From: Jacaranda mimosifolia
Lineage: Eukaryota; Streptophyta; Magnoliopsida; Lamiales; Bignoniaceae
Assembly: GCA_018894105.1 (NCBI GenBank)
Contig: CM032127.1
Coordinates: forward strand, 34,182,760-34,246,759
Direction of reading: 5' to 3'
DNA length: 64,000 nucleotides
Shown: piece by piece, positions 1 to 13,114 of the stretch
Numbering within the stretch: the stretch's first letter is position 1
Layout of the letters: each line of letters begins with the position of its first letter
Program-made: the position numbers and the translations under genes
Notes under the pieces: generated by a model
Databases searched by the model: none
Seen by the model: only the letters and a program-made list of their open reading frames with translations
Told to the model about the DNA's origin: nothing

Positions 1-1010
1 ATTATTTAAAAATATGTGAAAATTAAGCACATAATTGCATACATTTGCAACAAGGAAGACTCTATCGCCATTAGGGATATATCCAGATATGATTTTATGT
101 TCTTCTAGAAACACTCTCATTTAAAATGATGATATTTGCCATCATTAATCTTCAATCATTCTGGGAGTAATAATATAAAAATATTTTAAATTTATATTTT
201 TTTAATCTCTTGTTAAAAATTTCGTTGTAGATTAAGTTAAACCCATAAAAAGCAGAACCAAAAGGAGTGAAGTTATATGAAATGTATGGGCTGAATGCGG
301 ATTACCCCTTTTAAATTTGAAATTACTACAAACCCTCCTATGAAAAAATAGGAGTTTGATCAGTATACCATCTTTTTTCAAAATTATCTCACTCATCCTA
401 TACACACTTTTTGTTCAAAAAATAAAAAGACAAAAATGCCCTTATGAGAGCTTAGGAAGATTTTAGGCACTTCACAATTTTTCCTTCCATTTCTTCATCA
501 TAAATTTGGATGAAAAAAAAAAAAAAAAACCTTAAAATCCAACAAATTCCAAAAACCCATTCTTTCAACTCTCAAAAAAAAAAAAAAAAACTTTCTCACA
601 ACACAAACCAAGTCGTTTTTCTACATTTTATCATTAAAAAATCATCCTTGATCAGACATTTTTGATCCAAGAAGAATCTTCCTGGTGACCATTCATGCGA
701 AGAGTGTTGGTTTTCATTTTTTCTTCTATTTTTCAAACTGGTGTGTGCATTAGTGAAATAATTTGTCATTTGTAAGCAAAATATATGTTTTCAGTGATAT
801 TATGTATGGGATGCATGTTGGGTGTTTTTATTTTTTGGAACTCTATATAACTGAAAGAATAAACACAATAAACACATTTATTATTATATTTTTTGTCATG
901 GCGAGCGTTTTTTATTAGTTAATGTAGTCTATATTTTTACTCATCTTGTCTAAATAGAGCTGAATGGAGGGTTTTTTTGTTGGGGAGGGGGCGTGTGGAG
1001 AGAACTAAAG
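1..1010. other. AT-rich intergenic sequence, no gene seen
   Basis: No reading frame with family resemblance and no RNA gene was recognised. The stretch is AT-rich, with poly-A runs near 514-529 and 577-590. The short open frames that begin here run into the MITE at 1019 and look accidental. Confidence 0.6.
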
Positions 1011-1018
1011 TCAAAGTT

Positions 1019-1542
1019 ATGGATGGCAATGGGTCCGGGTAAATCGGGGACCCACCCCAGATGGGGCGGGTTTGGAGTGAAAAAAATGGGGATGGGGCGG
1101 GTAACGGGTCTTGATTATCAAGACCCACCCGGGTTCGGGGCGGGTTACGGGTTTTGGTTGACCAGCCCGGGTCCCTCCCTATGTTATATTATATATAATA
1201 TATATTTATATTATATATTATATATATATAAGTATAAGTATTTATTAGGTTATAATATATTAGAAAATTAGGACTTCTTTTTTTTTTTAACTTGTTTCAA
1301 TTTTATTCTTTCAAACCCAATATTCACCAGAGAAAAATCTGTATAATCAAGTGATTATGAAGAAAATAAGGTAAAAAATATATACACAAAAATACAAAAA
1401 AATACAAAAAATAAAAATAAAAAATAAAAAAACCGGGTTAGGCGGGTCCGGAGCCAAAGGGAAGGCGGGGCGGGGCGGGTCCTGGGTCTCTAAATTTTTA
1501 GGCGGGCGGGTCCTGCCAAACCCGCCCCGTTGCCATCCCTAC
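1019..1542. mobile_element. hAT-like MITE, 524 bp
   Basis: The left end reads ATGGATGGCAATGGG and the right end is nearly its inverse (CGTTGCCATCCCTAC), giving terminal inverted repeats of about 15 bp that continue into GC-rich inverted sequence. The flanks TCAAAGTT (1011-1018) and TCAAAGCT (1543-1550) look like an 8-bp target duplication with one mismatch, the size expected of hAT transposons. The interior is GC-rich near both ends and AT-rich in the middle, with no transposase. The GGATGGCAAYGGGG-type terminus is common in plant MITEs; that assignment is from family knowledge. Confidence 0.75.
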
Positions 1543-4459
1543 TCAAAGCTAAAGAGTGGCTTCTTTATTGTCTTTTTGGAATTTTTCCTTTGTTGCTTAA
1601 GATTCTTTAAGAGTTGACTTGGGGTAATATGGCCCTTTTTTATTATACGAGATATGAGTATACTACTGATAGAGTTGACGTGGGGACTGAGGGTAATATG
1701 GCTTTTTTTTTTTTTTTTTTGGCAAAGTCATTCTTATGCTTACTGTTTGGTTAATGAAGTATATTTCTAGTTTAGAGATACAGAAAATGTAACTGCCCAA
1801 ATTGATAGGCAGTTAACTAAAACGAAAAGGTTGAGAATGCCACAAATTGCATACGTATTGGCAAGCATTAGGTTAAGGAAAAAGTGTAGAGACCTTAAAG
1901 ACTGAAAATAGAATTTGAAGAAAAGTTTATGGTTTTTTGATTTGGTGGCTAAATATGTGGGTAGCCTTTTTTTTGCTCAATCTTTCTTTTTCTTGCTGGT
2001 AATTGGGACATGTGATGGATATGCATATGCATTTAGTTAGTTTTTGCTTTCTTTTGATTGTTGATAGTGGTATATACTATAAGATAGGTTGGTTGTTGGA
2101 AACTAGTTGATGGGTATAGGGAGCATTCATTGGTACCTTTGTAATTTGTGTATGTATAAACACTATAATACCAAATGAAGCAAGGGTTATATCTTATATA
2201 AAATGTTCCAAGTTATCCTTCCAATATCTCATTTCCTCTTTTGTTATTTCCAATGGGTGATATATATTAATTATTGTCTAATATATTCTATAAAATCTAC
2301 CCTACAGTTGTAGAGGATTAAATTCATTAGTAAACGTTGAAAACAATAACGTCATTACATGGGATCTAAATATATAAATTCTTTTTACATAGGTTGTAAC
2401 ATGACCCTTTTTGAAGTTATCAAGTTTGTATGAACAAATTTTATCTTATTTTTTTTAAAGGGGGATTCCATAGCCTTTTTTATTAATATAACGGTTTGAC
2501 TCGGCCCATAACAAAGTTGGTTGATAGTTTTTAATTTTTTATGAATAACTTTTTGGGTTTGGGGAAAATGCATATTACTTAAAAAAAATTAAAAAAAAAA
2601 AGTTTTGAGAATTCTATTTAGAAAATGGCCTACTAAAACCCTACAGAGCATTGCGGACAATTTATACACAAAATTGCATCTCCTTCTTGCATTCTGCGCG
2701 TGGGTTCTCATCAGGTAGTCCTACGACAATTTTAAAAAAAATACAAGGTGCTAATTAAATTTCTATGTTTTCATAAAGGACTTTGTGGCGATTTCAAATT
2801 TTACATTAGGGTAATCCGTATTTTCCCCGGAATATACATATGCCGCATTTATATAGACCACAATATTAGTCTTGGCCTCACCAATAATTAATACGAGCTG
2901 TTTGGAATCTCCCCAAGTTGTACTTGTTATCAATTGTTTATCTATCTACTTTTTTTTCGATATAAAATAAAAAATTATCTATCTACTTTAAAGATGCCTT
3001 TGTGGCAGATCTTCTTGAAAAGCAACCATTTAGCATTTACAGTCAACACGAGATGGACAATTTGTAAATTAGCTTGGAAATAATTCAATTGTTTTCTAAT
3101 CACAAAGGAATTTCAAAGTGGTGTACCGAATTTGAAGCCAGATTGTTAGGCAAAAGTTAATTAATTATCAAAATCTAATGAAGCATTTGATCCTTTGTTT
3201 CATTCTCTCTCTTTTAAATATTCTGAAAATGAATAAAATCCATCCATGGAGCTTGCAAGATTAGCATGATTAGGATCAAACTCTTTGCAAGAAACATTAC
3301 TATCATTCAGATCAAACTAATTAACAGAACATGATATATCTATACGATTATATATTATACAATTTTGTACTTATCTAATTGTACAATTTCGATTCTAATT
3401 GTGCAATTTTTGCCACATGTCAAATTTTTAGAATTTTGAGTATTTTAATTCAATTAAAAAAATTATTAGTTATTCATTATTATCTCTAACCGATATGATT
3501 ATATTTTATCTCTGATTTTCTTTCATCCAAAATTCAAAATGTATTTGATAATGTTTCATAATTTTTATCTAGTAGAAGATTTGATATTATCTATATGATT
3601 TTATATATATTGATGAGATAATATCAAAGATATTTAGATTTATTAAAACTCTTAATACAATTTAAAAAATGAAAACACATCCCAAGTCTCAAATAACTCT
3701 CATTCAATCTTTCAATTTCTTATCTTGAAGAAGAGAAATTACTTAGTATCTCCCTATAAAAAAATTTCTATGTAAGTAAAGAAAAATATATTGCTATTTA
3801 GTTATATTCTTTCATTGATTTTATTGTTGGGGTTTTAATTGAATGTTTTGTTCATTATATGAAATTGATTGACTTTAGCTATTGATATAATCCATGAGCA
3901 TGATAAAGAGAATATTAAGAGAGTCAAGAAAAATATTGAATATTTGCGATTGATTTACATTAGAATCACGAAGGTTTGTTCTTTTTTTATTATTTAGTTG
4001 ACAAATTTAATTTATGAGCTATGTGGAATAGGCAATTTGCTCAGTTACAATAATATTTTTTTATTAAGTAACCATCATATTCAGTCATGTTTGTCCACTT
4101 TATAATTATTTACTTTATTGTAATAATCAAGAAAAAAAATTATTTAAATATTAATATATGTAAATAAGTGGGTAATTGTTTGTATATATTGATAAAACTT
4201 GGTGATTCTAATCAAATTTTGATAAAGATATTTAATTGAGTATATAATGACTAAGGATGATGAGCAATAGCAAGTAGGTGGATTTTTTTCATCCTTAGAA
4301 TTGATTTTAAGCATACTTTATTAGTAATTTATTTGGAAAATATGAATTTTTTTATTTATATTTTATATCAATTTGATTTTAAATATAAATAATTACTTTT
4401 ATTAATATTATAATTAGTATGTGTTTAATGTGATGCACTGAAAATTATTTTCATGTTAG

Positions 4460-4479
4460 TATATATATATATATATATA
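4460..4479. repeat. TA dinucleotide microsatellite
   Basis: Perfect TA run of about ten units in AT-rich intergenic DNA. Confidence 0.9.
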
Positions 4480-4749
4480 AATATAGTACGTTGTTTTTGT
4501 CAACTCAAATTATTTACACGCTTATCCGAAAGCCACCCACTAGTTATGTATAATCTTCAATAAGATACTCAATTTTTGAGCATTAACGAGTAAGCAATGA
4601 GGGGGCCAAATGATTAAAGGCATTCCATAATGTTTCTTTGAGGAGAATAACAGCATCTTTTTTGCCCATATAAAAAATGTTTTTCCAGGTCACTTGCCAA
4701 GAGAATATTTAGAATTCAATTATTGAAGAGACTCATCTAAAGTGTCAGC

Positions 4750-4752
<3 letters not shown>

Positions 4753-4780
<28 letters not shown>
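4753..4780. repeat. AC dinucleotide microsatellite
   Basis: Fourteen uninterrupted AC units, the cleanest microsatellite in the window. Confidence 0.95.
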
Positions 4781-4786
<6 letters not shown>

Positions 4787-5051
4787 ATATTGGATGAAGA
4801 CATTGACATAGACATCAAGGATAATTATCCAACCATATCTTATACTTTATAATTAAAATAATCATATATCTTCGTATGCAGGAGGTTCCAGCAATCCTAC
4901 GTACACCTTTCATTTATATACTCTAATATGTATTTTTTTTATTTAAAAATGGAAGAACCCAAACACGTCTTATTTATTAAACCCCAACCCCCAACCCAAC
5001 TATATATATTAAAGAAGAGAAGATGAAAAGTAAAGAATTTATATTTAACAC

Positions 5052-5072
5052 TATATATATATATATATATAT
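5052..5072. repeat. TA dinucleotide microsatellite
   Basis: Uninterrupted TA run of about ten units, followed by a short GT run. Confidence 0.9.
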
Positions 5073-5616
5073 TGTGTGTGGTAGAAATTTGCGTCAGGTA
5101 GGAGGAAACACCTGACTACTCTTCTTGATAATTGAACTTGCACCACGACTCGTTTGCTAAGGAAGTTGGAAGGTCTTCCTACATATTAAAAAACTTCAGC
5201 GATGAAACATAATGAAAAAAGTGCGGTTGAGGGAGGGCTATGGCCTATGGGTATTGTACACTAGACGGAGGCGTGCCTGTGTGCAAAATGATGAAAAATA
5301 CGTCGTGTCGTGCATGATACACGTGTGCACCCCAAGGACCATCAGGGGCACTACTGTAATTACACCAATTAATTATACCCTTTACCAATTTGCGTTTCTT
5401 ATTTTTATATTATTTTTTTCTGAATCAAATTATAGGAGAATAACATATATATTCTCCTTACTTCTAAAAATATGGTATTTCTCACTATACACACAAATAA
5501 ACATAATTTTAGACGATATTGTTAAAATTATCATTATTTATATGTATTAAGTCTAATAAATTTTAATGCTAAAAAAGATTGAATCTAAATTATCATCATT
5601 GATAGTTACCACTGCA

Positions 5617-6231
5617 GGCATGTTTACTTTGAAAGATGAGGTAGGATGAAAGCTCACATCCTGCCTCATCTTATGTTTACTTTGAAGGATGAACACTATG
5701 ATTAAACCTGTCGGCCTGACACTGTACTGATGTTTTGAGTGATGAGCGATCCCACCTATAAGGTGGGATGGTTTTATCACACATTTGGTGCCGCAACTTC
5801 AAATAATTTCGAGTTGCGACGCTAATCAAAAAATTTACTAATAATTAAAAATATTAAATATTAAAAAATATGTTTATATTAAAATAATTAAAAGAATAAC
5901 CTTTGTATTGGAATGGAGAAAAAATAATTTTTTTATGCTAAATAGAAAAAATAAGAAATAGTTGGACGTTGTATTGATATGGAGAAAAATTAATTTTTTT
6001 ATGCTAAATAGAAAAATATTTTAACTAGGAGTATTTTAGTCTTTTATAATTTAACCAAGTTTTATAATTCATATTTACGTAAATATTCTCAATACAATAA
6101 TCCAATTTTATCATTCATATCATCCCATAAAATAAACATCCAATCAAAAATATAAAATTATCCTAATCCTACTCTTCATCCTTCATTTAATCCTATCACT
6201 CCACATTCCATATCACAAAGTAAACAGACCC
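5617..6231. mobile_element. MITE-like TIR element
   Basis: TGTTTACTTTG at 5621-5631 is matched by its exact complement CAAAGTAAACA at 6216-6226, and both sides run on into related sequence around GATGAGGTAGGAT. A second TGTTTACTTTG lies inside at 5674-5684, so a related element or a terminal duplication may be nested here. No transposase is present. I could not settle the target duplication, so the superfamily (PIF/Harbinger or hAT) stays open. The open frame at 5553-5780 on the minus strand is an accident of this repeat. Confidence 0.5.
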
Positions 6232-6239
6232 TACGTGTA

Positions 6240-6882
6240 TAGTGATAATTTAGTGACAACATAAATATATTATGAAGGGAGCATGACATTTTTTGTTCTC
6301 ACTAAATGTTATTGCAAATTCATCATTAATTATTATAATTTTTTTATTTAAACACACACGCCATGAGTTTGCTACACTATAAAAGAAAAGATAGATTAGT
6401 AATAATACAAAAGTTATCATTAATTATATATATTGAGTAATAAAAAAATTATTTTGTCACCTTAGTGATTCTTATAAATTAAATAGTGACAAAATTAGTG
6501 TTTAAATTATCATCATTGACAATTAATGACACATATATAATAATAACTTGGTGACAATGTATTATAATTTGTAGTGATTTTTATTGTCACTAAGTTGTCA
6601 CTATAGAGGTATTACTAATTGCCAATTGTGACAACTTAAGATATTAGTTTTTGTCACTGTTAAGTCATATTTTGACAATACAAAAATTATTGTCATTTAG
6701 TATTAGTGATAAAATAAAAGTTATTATCACTTAATACATGTCATTAATGATCATTTTTAAATTGTCGCTCATTTTTTATCACTATTGAGCTATATTGAGA
6801 CAATACAAAAATTAATTATTGTCATTTCGTAATAGTGACAAACTAAAAGCGATTGCCACTTAATACATGTCATTAATAATCA
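6240..6882. repeat. Cluster of short TTGTCAC/GTGACAA motifs
   Basis: About 640 bp in which TTGTCAC-type and GTGACAA-type heptamers recur more than ten times in both orientations, often followed by TA or TAA. The pattern resumes at 7744-7790 after the element at 6883-7733, so that element split it. Dense short subterminal motifs of this kind are typical of the ends of CACTA or Mutator-like DNA transposons, but no terminal sequence or transposase was found to classify it. Confidence 0.45.
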
Positions 6883-7733
6883 GGGACAGATCCAGAAATG
6901 AGCGTGTTGTGGGGGGGGGGGGGGGCAAAAATTATAAAGGTTAAAAGTTTGAGTATAATTTTTACATTTGTAAATTCAAAATACACATTTTCATCAAAAT
7001 CGAGTGTGATGCACCTTTATATAAAAAATTTGTAAATGAATCAAATCAATACCAAATTTTTCAATAATAGTTTTTTTAGTATAAGTAACTAACAAGTCGA
7101 GAAAAAAGTTCTAAAATATGTTTTCATCTTGTTCTGAAATATGTTTTTAATAATATTTATAACGAAAAAAATTCTTTTATTTGTAGCTGTTGAAACACAA
7201 AGAAAAATATTCACTCACATTTATTCTTATTTCAATCTTATTAAAGTCAAAATGAGATATTTTAGTCAAAATGAGATATTTTAATTAATTTGTAAGTCCC
7301 TTAAAATTTAATCGGCTAAACTTCCATAATGTTTTCTCAAACAAATAAAATAAGAATGTCTTAACTAGCCTACTTAATAGTCTTCACTTGATTACTTGAT
7401 TGTAAATATGGACCTAAGAATTTGTTTTGGATTTTAAAAAATAAAATAGATAGATATTTCATTAATTAATTTTAATTTTTATCTTTAACTAAAAATAAAT
7501 TCAATTCAATTCAATAAATATAAAAAATTAATTTTTAATTCAAGGCCCATACTAAAAGTTAATTTTTTAAAAAAGTTAATGAATGAAAATTAAAATTAGT
7601 TACTTTTAATTAATATTAAATAATTTTTTAAATATATTCTTTAAATTAATTATACTAATATATATACGTGTATATTTTGTAATAAACCTGGGGGGCAATG
7701 GCCCCTGCTTGCCCCCACCTAGATCCATCCTTG
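6883..7733. mobile_element. Nonautonomous DNA transposon, 851 bp, with target duplication
   Basis: The ends are GGGACAGATCCAG (left) and CTAGATCCATCCTTG (right), which are roughly inverse, with G-rich sequence inside the left end and C-rich sequence inside the right end. The flanks TTAATAATCA (6873-6882) and TTAATAATAA (7734-7743) agree at nine of ten bases, and removing the element restores the continuity of the surrounding TTGTCAC repeat. A 9-10 bp duplication suggests a Mutator-like origin. No coding sequence is present. It contains a G run at about 6909-6926. Confidence 0.6.
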
Positions 7734-7790
7734 TTAATAATAATTTTTACATTGTCGCTTGTTATTTTATCATTGATATGTATGTATATA

Positions 7791-8535
7791 TATATAGCTT
7801 TAGAATTCAAATCTCTTATCTTAGATTTTGTGTGAAATTTATGTTACAGAACTAAAGGCCATTCGCATTGATTCTAAATTAATTATTATGAAGACGAAAT
7901 AAAAACTTTTCACTCACTGTATCCAATAAACGATGATTTTAATATATTCACTTTTTTTATGTTGCAGTGCATGAAAATGCCAACACTTCGAGGAAAATTC
8001 GTGCCAATACTAAAATCTATAATTAGTAATTTGCTACAAAAAGAAAGGATAGCCTAACCAAGCAGACTATTGGACTCACTGTATTTTATAATCAACAAGC
8101 ATATCATGATTAACTACCAGTGGTTGAATATCTCCATTGGTGGGTCTATTGAGGGTGGATTCCTGGACCACTCCACTAACTCTTTTATTTTTTCAGAAAA
8201 AAATAAAAATAAAAAATTAATGGTTACAAATAAAGTAAATAAGAATAATAAAATAATTTCAATAATAGTGTACTTAAGCACCCCCAATCAAGTCAGCACA
8301 AAAATCTCTTGCATTGATTATTTAAGTAGACTAGCCCAATAGTCTATACAATCAAATATTAGATTACGACAAAAACCAAACTACCTAAAATACAGGTTGA
8401 TGTTATGCTCATCTGTCACGGGTCCAATTGTATATTTTAACCCTACCGGCTAGCTCTTAAAGCGCTACGTATTATATAGTCTCAGTGATGAAAACTAATT
8501 AGCTAGCTAGCTATTAATGGATTATGATACTTTGG
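7791..8535. other. AT-rich spacer, no supported gene
   Basis: Only one longer open frame (8070-8342, plus) occurs. It is lysine- and asparagine-rich, has no recognisable domain and was not accepted as a gene. Confidence 0.5.
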
Positions 8536-9439
8536 TAATGTTTGGTTACGATTTGCTTTGTATTATATGTTTTGGGAGAATAAATTTTGGGACTGAGATT
8601 AGGGAATGTGATAAATTTTTGTTTAGGCTGTGTTCAATAACATTTTGGGGAAATTTTTCCCAACTCTCAAAATAATTCCAAAAAACATACACATTCTCTA
8701 ATCATTTTCTCAAAACACAAAAAATCTATACCCAAAAAACCCTCAAAATTCAATCTCAAAAAGACCCTACACACTGCCCTAGTCCTACCTAACACTCAAA
8801 TATATATATATATATATACTTACCATCAAAGTATACATATGTATATATACATTACATAAAAAAATAATTTCTTCCTACGAACCCAACAAAAAAGTAATTG
8901 ATTTGACATCTACAGTAAAATTTGTCCCCCCACCAAAACATTAACAAACAAACAACTCATTATCAATCTATTTTCTCTATTTTTCCAAAACATAAACAAA
9001 CAATTGACTTTTTTTCCAAAATTTCTCCCAAAAACTCATTCTCACAAATTTTTTTCTAGAAAATGGTCAAAGTGCTAGTGAACAGGCCCTTATATTTTGG
9101 GGAATAATTAGAAAATTATTTTGGGAAGTTTTGGAATGCTTGTTTATATTTTGGGAGAGACAATTTTTACTATAACAGTCAAATCAATGTCTTTTTATTG
9201 TATTTTTAGAGTGAAAATAGAATTGAGTAATTTTTTTATGATAAGAATAATAATAAAATATATATGAGATATATTTATATATATACATATTGAAAAATGG
9301 AGAAGTTTTAGAAATAATGAGGATAGAAGAGGATATTTTGGGAAAACTAAATTTGACATTTTAGAGAGAAAAATTATGTATATTTAGTTATATTTTGACA
9401 AAAAAAAATTATTTTGCCAAAATATAGCCAAACATAGCC
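8536..9439. mobile_element. Outer MITE split by an inner MITE
   Basis: Left end TAATGTTTGGTTACG (about 8536-8550) is matched in inverse by AGCCAAACATAGCC near 9426-9439. Sequence next to both ends is also complementary (TTTGGGA-type motifs). The middle is occupied by the separate TIR element at 8625-9090. No transposase is present. The TGTTTGG-type terminus is widespread in plant PIF/Harbinger and hAT MITEs. The exact target duplication is not resolved. Confidence 0.5.
8625..9090. mobile_element. Inner MITE nested in the 8536-9439 element
   Basis: The left end AGGCTGTGTTCAATAACATT corresponds inversely to the right end, which finishes GTGAACAGGCCCT. Both continue into TTTTGG and CAAAAT stretches. 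The repeat interrupts AT-rich sequence belonging to the outer element. No reading frame of note is present. Confidence 0.5.
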
Positions 9440-10371
9440 TTTGTTTTTCCTTGTGTTGTACGAATACTTGAATGAAATTAGGAGACGGTACGAGATGAGC
9501 ATTACAATACAAAAAATATTTTAAAAAAAATGTTATATGAAATACAACATGATTAAAATACGTTATCTAGAAATAATAATTTTATTTATATTAAAAAAAT
9601 CATTTCAGAAGTAGAAACACTAATTGGTACCCAAGGTTATAGTTAATAGATTACATTTAGAGCCATCAATAGGTCAAATTTTTGAACCGGATCAAAATGG
9701 ATTCGAATTCAAATTTTAATTCGATAGCAATATACTATATTCAAATTCGATCCAAAGTCCTATAGAATTTATGGTTGGTATTAGCATATTTGAATTTAAA
9801 TAAAAATTGAATATTTGAAAAAAAATCGAATATGAATACTTTCAAATTATTATATATTTGTTATGTTTCTTGAAATTTAGTAGATTCCAAATCTAAAATA
9901 CTCATCCTTAAAAAACAAAACATTGCAAATTAATGAATAAATTTTCAAGTCTATTGATCATTTAAAAGTAATAATAAAATATTACTTAACCACATTTATT
10001 TACCAAATTATTTAAGTTGCTAATAATAATACTTGTTCAACATTATAAATATATAATAGTTACACTTGATTCTTCAATCAACTAATTATAGACTTAAAAT
10101 TTTAGTTAAAAAAAAAACTCATTTTGATCAAATCAAGATTTGTATTGCATTCTTGTCATATTATGACATCCTACTCCTACTTGGCTGCTCATTATTCTTC
10201 CCACACTGTTTTATGTTATAAAAATAAAGAAAAAAATGATGCAATTATGATGTAGACAAGTTCAAAATCTAACAATTTATATGAAAAACATCTAATTTGA
10301 TATATTGCACAGAAGCTAGTTACTTCCTTCATCCAAACCCCCACTTTGTTATCGCTATAGGACACTATATA
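9440..10371. other. AT-rich spacer before the Helitron array
   Basis: No supported feature. The sequence contains GAATTCAAATTT-like low-complexity stretches. Confidence 0.5.
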
Positions 10372-12619
10372 CTAGCATTATTCTCGTGCTATGCACGGAT
10401 TATTTAAAATTACTATACATTAATTTAATTGTTGAATCATAAATATAATTAAAAATAATATAATAAAAATAAAAATATTACAAAAATTGATTAGAACAAT
10501 GAAATATTACTTCAAAATATGGTCAAATCAAATTAAATTTAAAGCCTTAAAATTTAGTATCTAAAAGTTTAGAAATATAAAGACATCTCATATAGATGAT
10601 GTCATGAAAAATAAATTTAAAAATTTTTCAGCGAGAAGTTAAATCAAATTTAAAACTTCCAAAGATAAAAGTCTATGAATAAGATTATATAATTTATTAA
10701 AAAGAAGAATATTTTGCAAAAACTAACATATAATTCATTAAAAAATAAAAATATATGAGAAGGATATTGAATGCAAGATTGATAAGTTGATGGAAAAAAA
10801 TTAAAATTATAATAATTTTAAGATTAATTTAAATTTAAGAGATGATGAGTATATATTAAATTAAAAACTGGCTACCAAGAATCTAATTTTTTTTATTAAA
10901 AATCAACTAAGTCAAGATAATACTATGATAGTAAAGATATACAAAAATTAAAAAAATCAAATAAATATATAAAATAAGAAAAAGTTAAAATCAATATTAG
11001 TATATAAGTTAATTGAAACCTTAGTTATCGAATAATTAATTGAAGAAAAGAGTTTGATATTAGTAATATAAAGTTAAAATTATAGTAAATTGATAAAGTA
11101 ATTACAAAGCCAAAATTGATTTTAAATTAGAAATTAATGATAGGATATGAGGATGAAATTAGAATATAAAATAAAATATAAAAAAATAAATTATTATATT
11201 CATTCTCAATTTTTTTTGTATAAATATAATTGGATCTTCATATTATATTTCACAAATAGCAAAAAAAAAAAAAGTGAATAACAAAAAAAACGTTGTTAAT
11301 CTTTCAAACAATCAAAATTTTAAAAACTAAAAAATAAAATTGGATATATATTTTGATGGATTAAATAATATCCAGTGTTATAAATTTAAAAAAATTAGTG
11401 GATGTATTTTCTATTGAAATAGCCATCTTATAATTTTTTCAAATAGATCAAAAGAATCTAAGAATACATATTGATGAAGTAGTATATAAAATTTCTATAT
11501 ATAACTATACATACATATATATATATGAATAAAAAATAAAAATTCAATGATATATTTTTAAAATTATAAATATTTGGAAAGTGAAATAAATTTTAAAAGT
11601 ATTAAAAAATCATGAATAGATCTCATCCTATAAAATTATAAACTAAGATGAACAAAAAAAAAAGAGAATTTAAAAAATAAATTAATAACGTGATTCCAAA
11701 AATAAGTAAAACAATACTAAATATATAAAAATTTAAATAAAATAAAAATTAAATGACAAAAATTAACAATAATTGAAGAGAAAATGTAAATAAAAATTAA
11801 AAAATATTAAGAGCAATTAATATATCTCATCTCATAAAATTATAAAATTAAATGATTAAAAAGGGAATTTAAAAATAAAAAAATTAAATAAATGAATTTG
11901 TAACTTAAACTAAGTAACAAATAAAAACATAAAAAAGTTTATAAATTTAATAACATTATATAAAATTTAATGATAGACTTTATTTATAGTTGAAAAGAAA
12001 ATTATAGCATTAAAATCCAAAAAATCTCTTCCATCACGTAATATACCTAAAACAAACCAAGAAAATAAAATAAAATAAAAAAGTAAACAATATAATCAAA
12101 CAAACAATAAACAATTTGAAGAATGAATAAAGATGCACACAAAGAGGTAGAAGAAAAAAAGTTGCTAATAAATAAAGAGGTACACGAAGAATAGAGTAAA
12201 AAAAAAAAAAATGTTAGAAACTGAGAATATTAATAAAATAACTTTCAAAATACTCTATATGTAGTGGTATAGATATAAATTAATTATTAAATATAAGAGA
12301 AAAATTATGAAAAACTTATCAAACTATAGAGTTTAAATGATTAAGAAATCTTCTATATATTGAGATATAGATAAGAGAGTTTTTTAGATAAAATGCAATC
12401 ATTTTTTTGGTGTTAGAGATAAATGAAGAATAATTTGTTCTGATCAAAAAAATAATTTCAAAAATCTATATATCTTTAAAAGGAATAAATAATATCAAAT
12501 TTGAAAACCAAAAGTTAATTTTTAAATTTAATTAAAAAAACTCAAAATGCTAAGAATTCAAAATTTGATTAAAATTACACAATTATTGGTCCCACACTGT
12601 TGTTCTATACATAACAGTA
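10372..12619 (-). mobile_element. Nonautonomous Helitron, copy 1
   Basis: Read on the minus strand, the element ends in CTAG at 10372-10375, preceded nine bases upstream by a hairpin (CGTGC stem 10385-10389 and GCACG 10393-10397, loop of three). This is the classic plant Helitron 3' terminus, and the next plus-strand base outside is A, fitting insertion between A and T. The interior is AT-rich with no Rep/helicase gene, so it is nonautonomous. The far end reads, on the minus strand, like other copies here (ACAGTGTGGGACC near the 5' terminus). A second copy begins at the next base, head to tail. Confidence 0.7.
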
Positions 12620-13114
12620 CTAGCATTATCCCCGTGCTATGCACGGATTCTTTAAAATTACTATGTATTAATATAATTATTGAATTATAAATATAACTAA
12701 AATAAAAATATCGCAAAAATATCAAGTAATTAGTAAAATTAAATTTAAAGTTTTAAAATTTAGTATTTAAAAGTTTGCTAAATATAAAGACATATTATAA
12801 ACATTATGTCATAAAAAATAAATTTCAAAATTATTCAGTGAGAAGTTAAAAAATGTTTAAAACATCCAAAAATAAAAATATATGAATATGATTATGTACT
12901 TTATTAGAAAAAAGAAAATATTATGCGATCAAAAGCTAACAGATAGTTGCATTAAAAAATAAAAATATATGAGAATTATATAGAACACAAGATTCATGGC
13001 TTGAAAGTTGTTTGAAATTTTTTTTAAATTATAATACTTTAAGATTATTTTAGATTTAAAAGATGATGGGTATATATTAAGTTAAAACTTAAAATGTAAA
13101 GAATTAAATAATAT
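12620..13114 (-). mobile_element. Helitron copy 2, 3'-terminal part
   Basis: CTAG at 12620-12623 and the hairpin CCGTGC/GCACGG (12632-12637 and 12641-12646) repeat the 3' terminus of copy 1, and the following 490 bp align with 10372-10866. The copy is cut at 13114 by gypsy element A. Its other part resumes at 20404, but about 1.2 kb of the Helitron interior is missing across the insertion. Confidence 0.7.

Larger units (their letters stand above)
1551..5610. other. AT-rich intergenic sequence, no gene seen
   Basis: No supported coding, RNA or mobile feature was recognised in about 4 kb apart from simple repeats. The longest open frames are about 60 residues and of low complexity. Host regulatory DNA cannot be excluded. 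Confidence 0.5.

Noticed and set aside
937..1271. Overlapping short open frames on both strands
   Set aside because: They lie in GC-rich terminal sequence of the hAT-like MITE and have only proline- and glycine-rich repeat text.
5212..5550. 112-residue plus-strand open frame
   Set aside because: Hydrophobic low-complexity end, no family resemblance, in AT-rich repeat DNA; no support as a gene.
8070..8342. 90-residue plus-strand open frame
   Set aside because: Lys/Asn-rich text as expected from AT-rich noncoding DNA; no domain.
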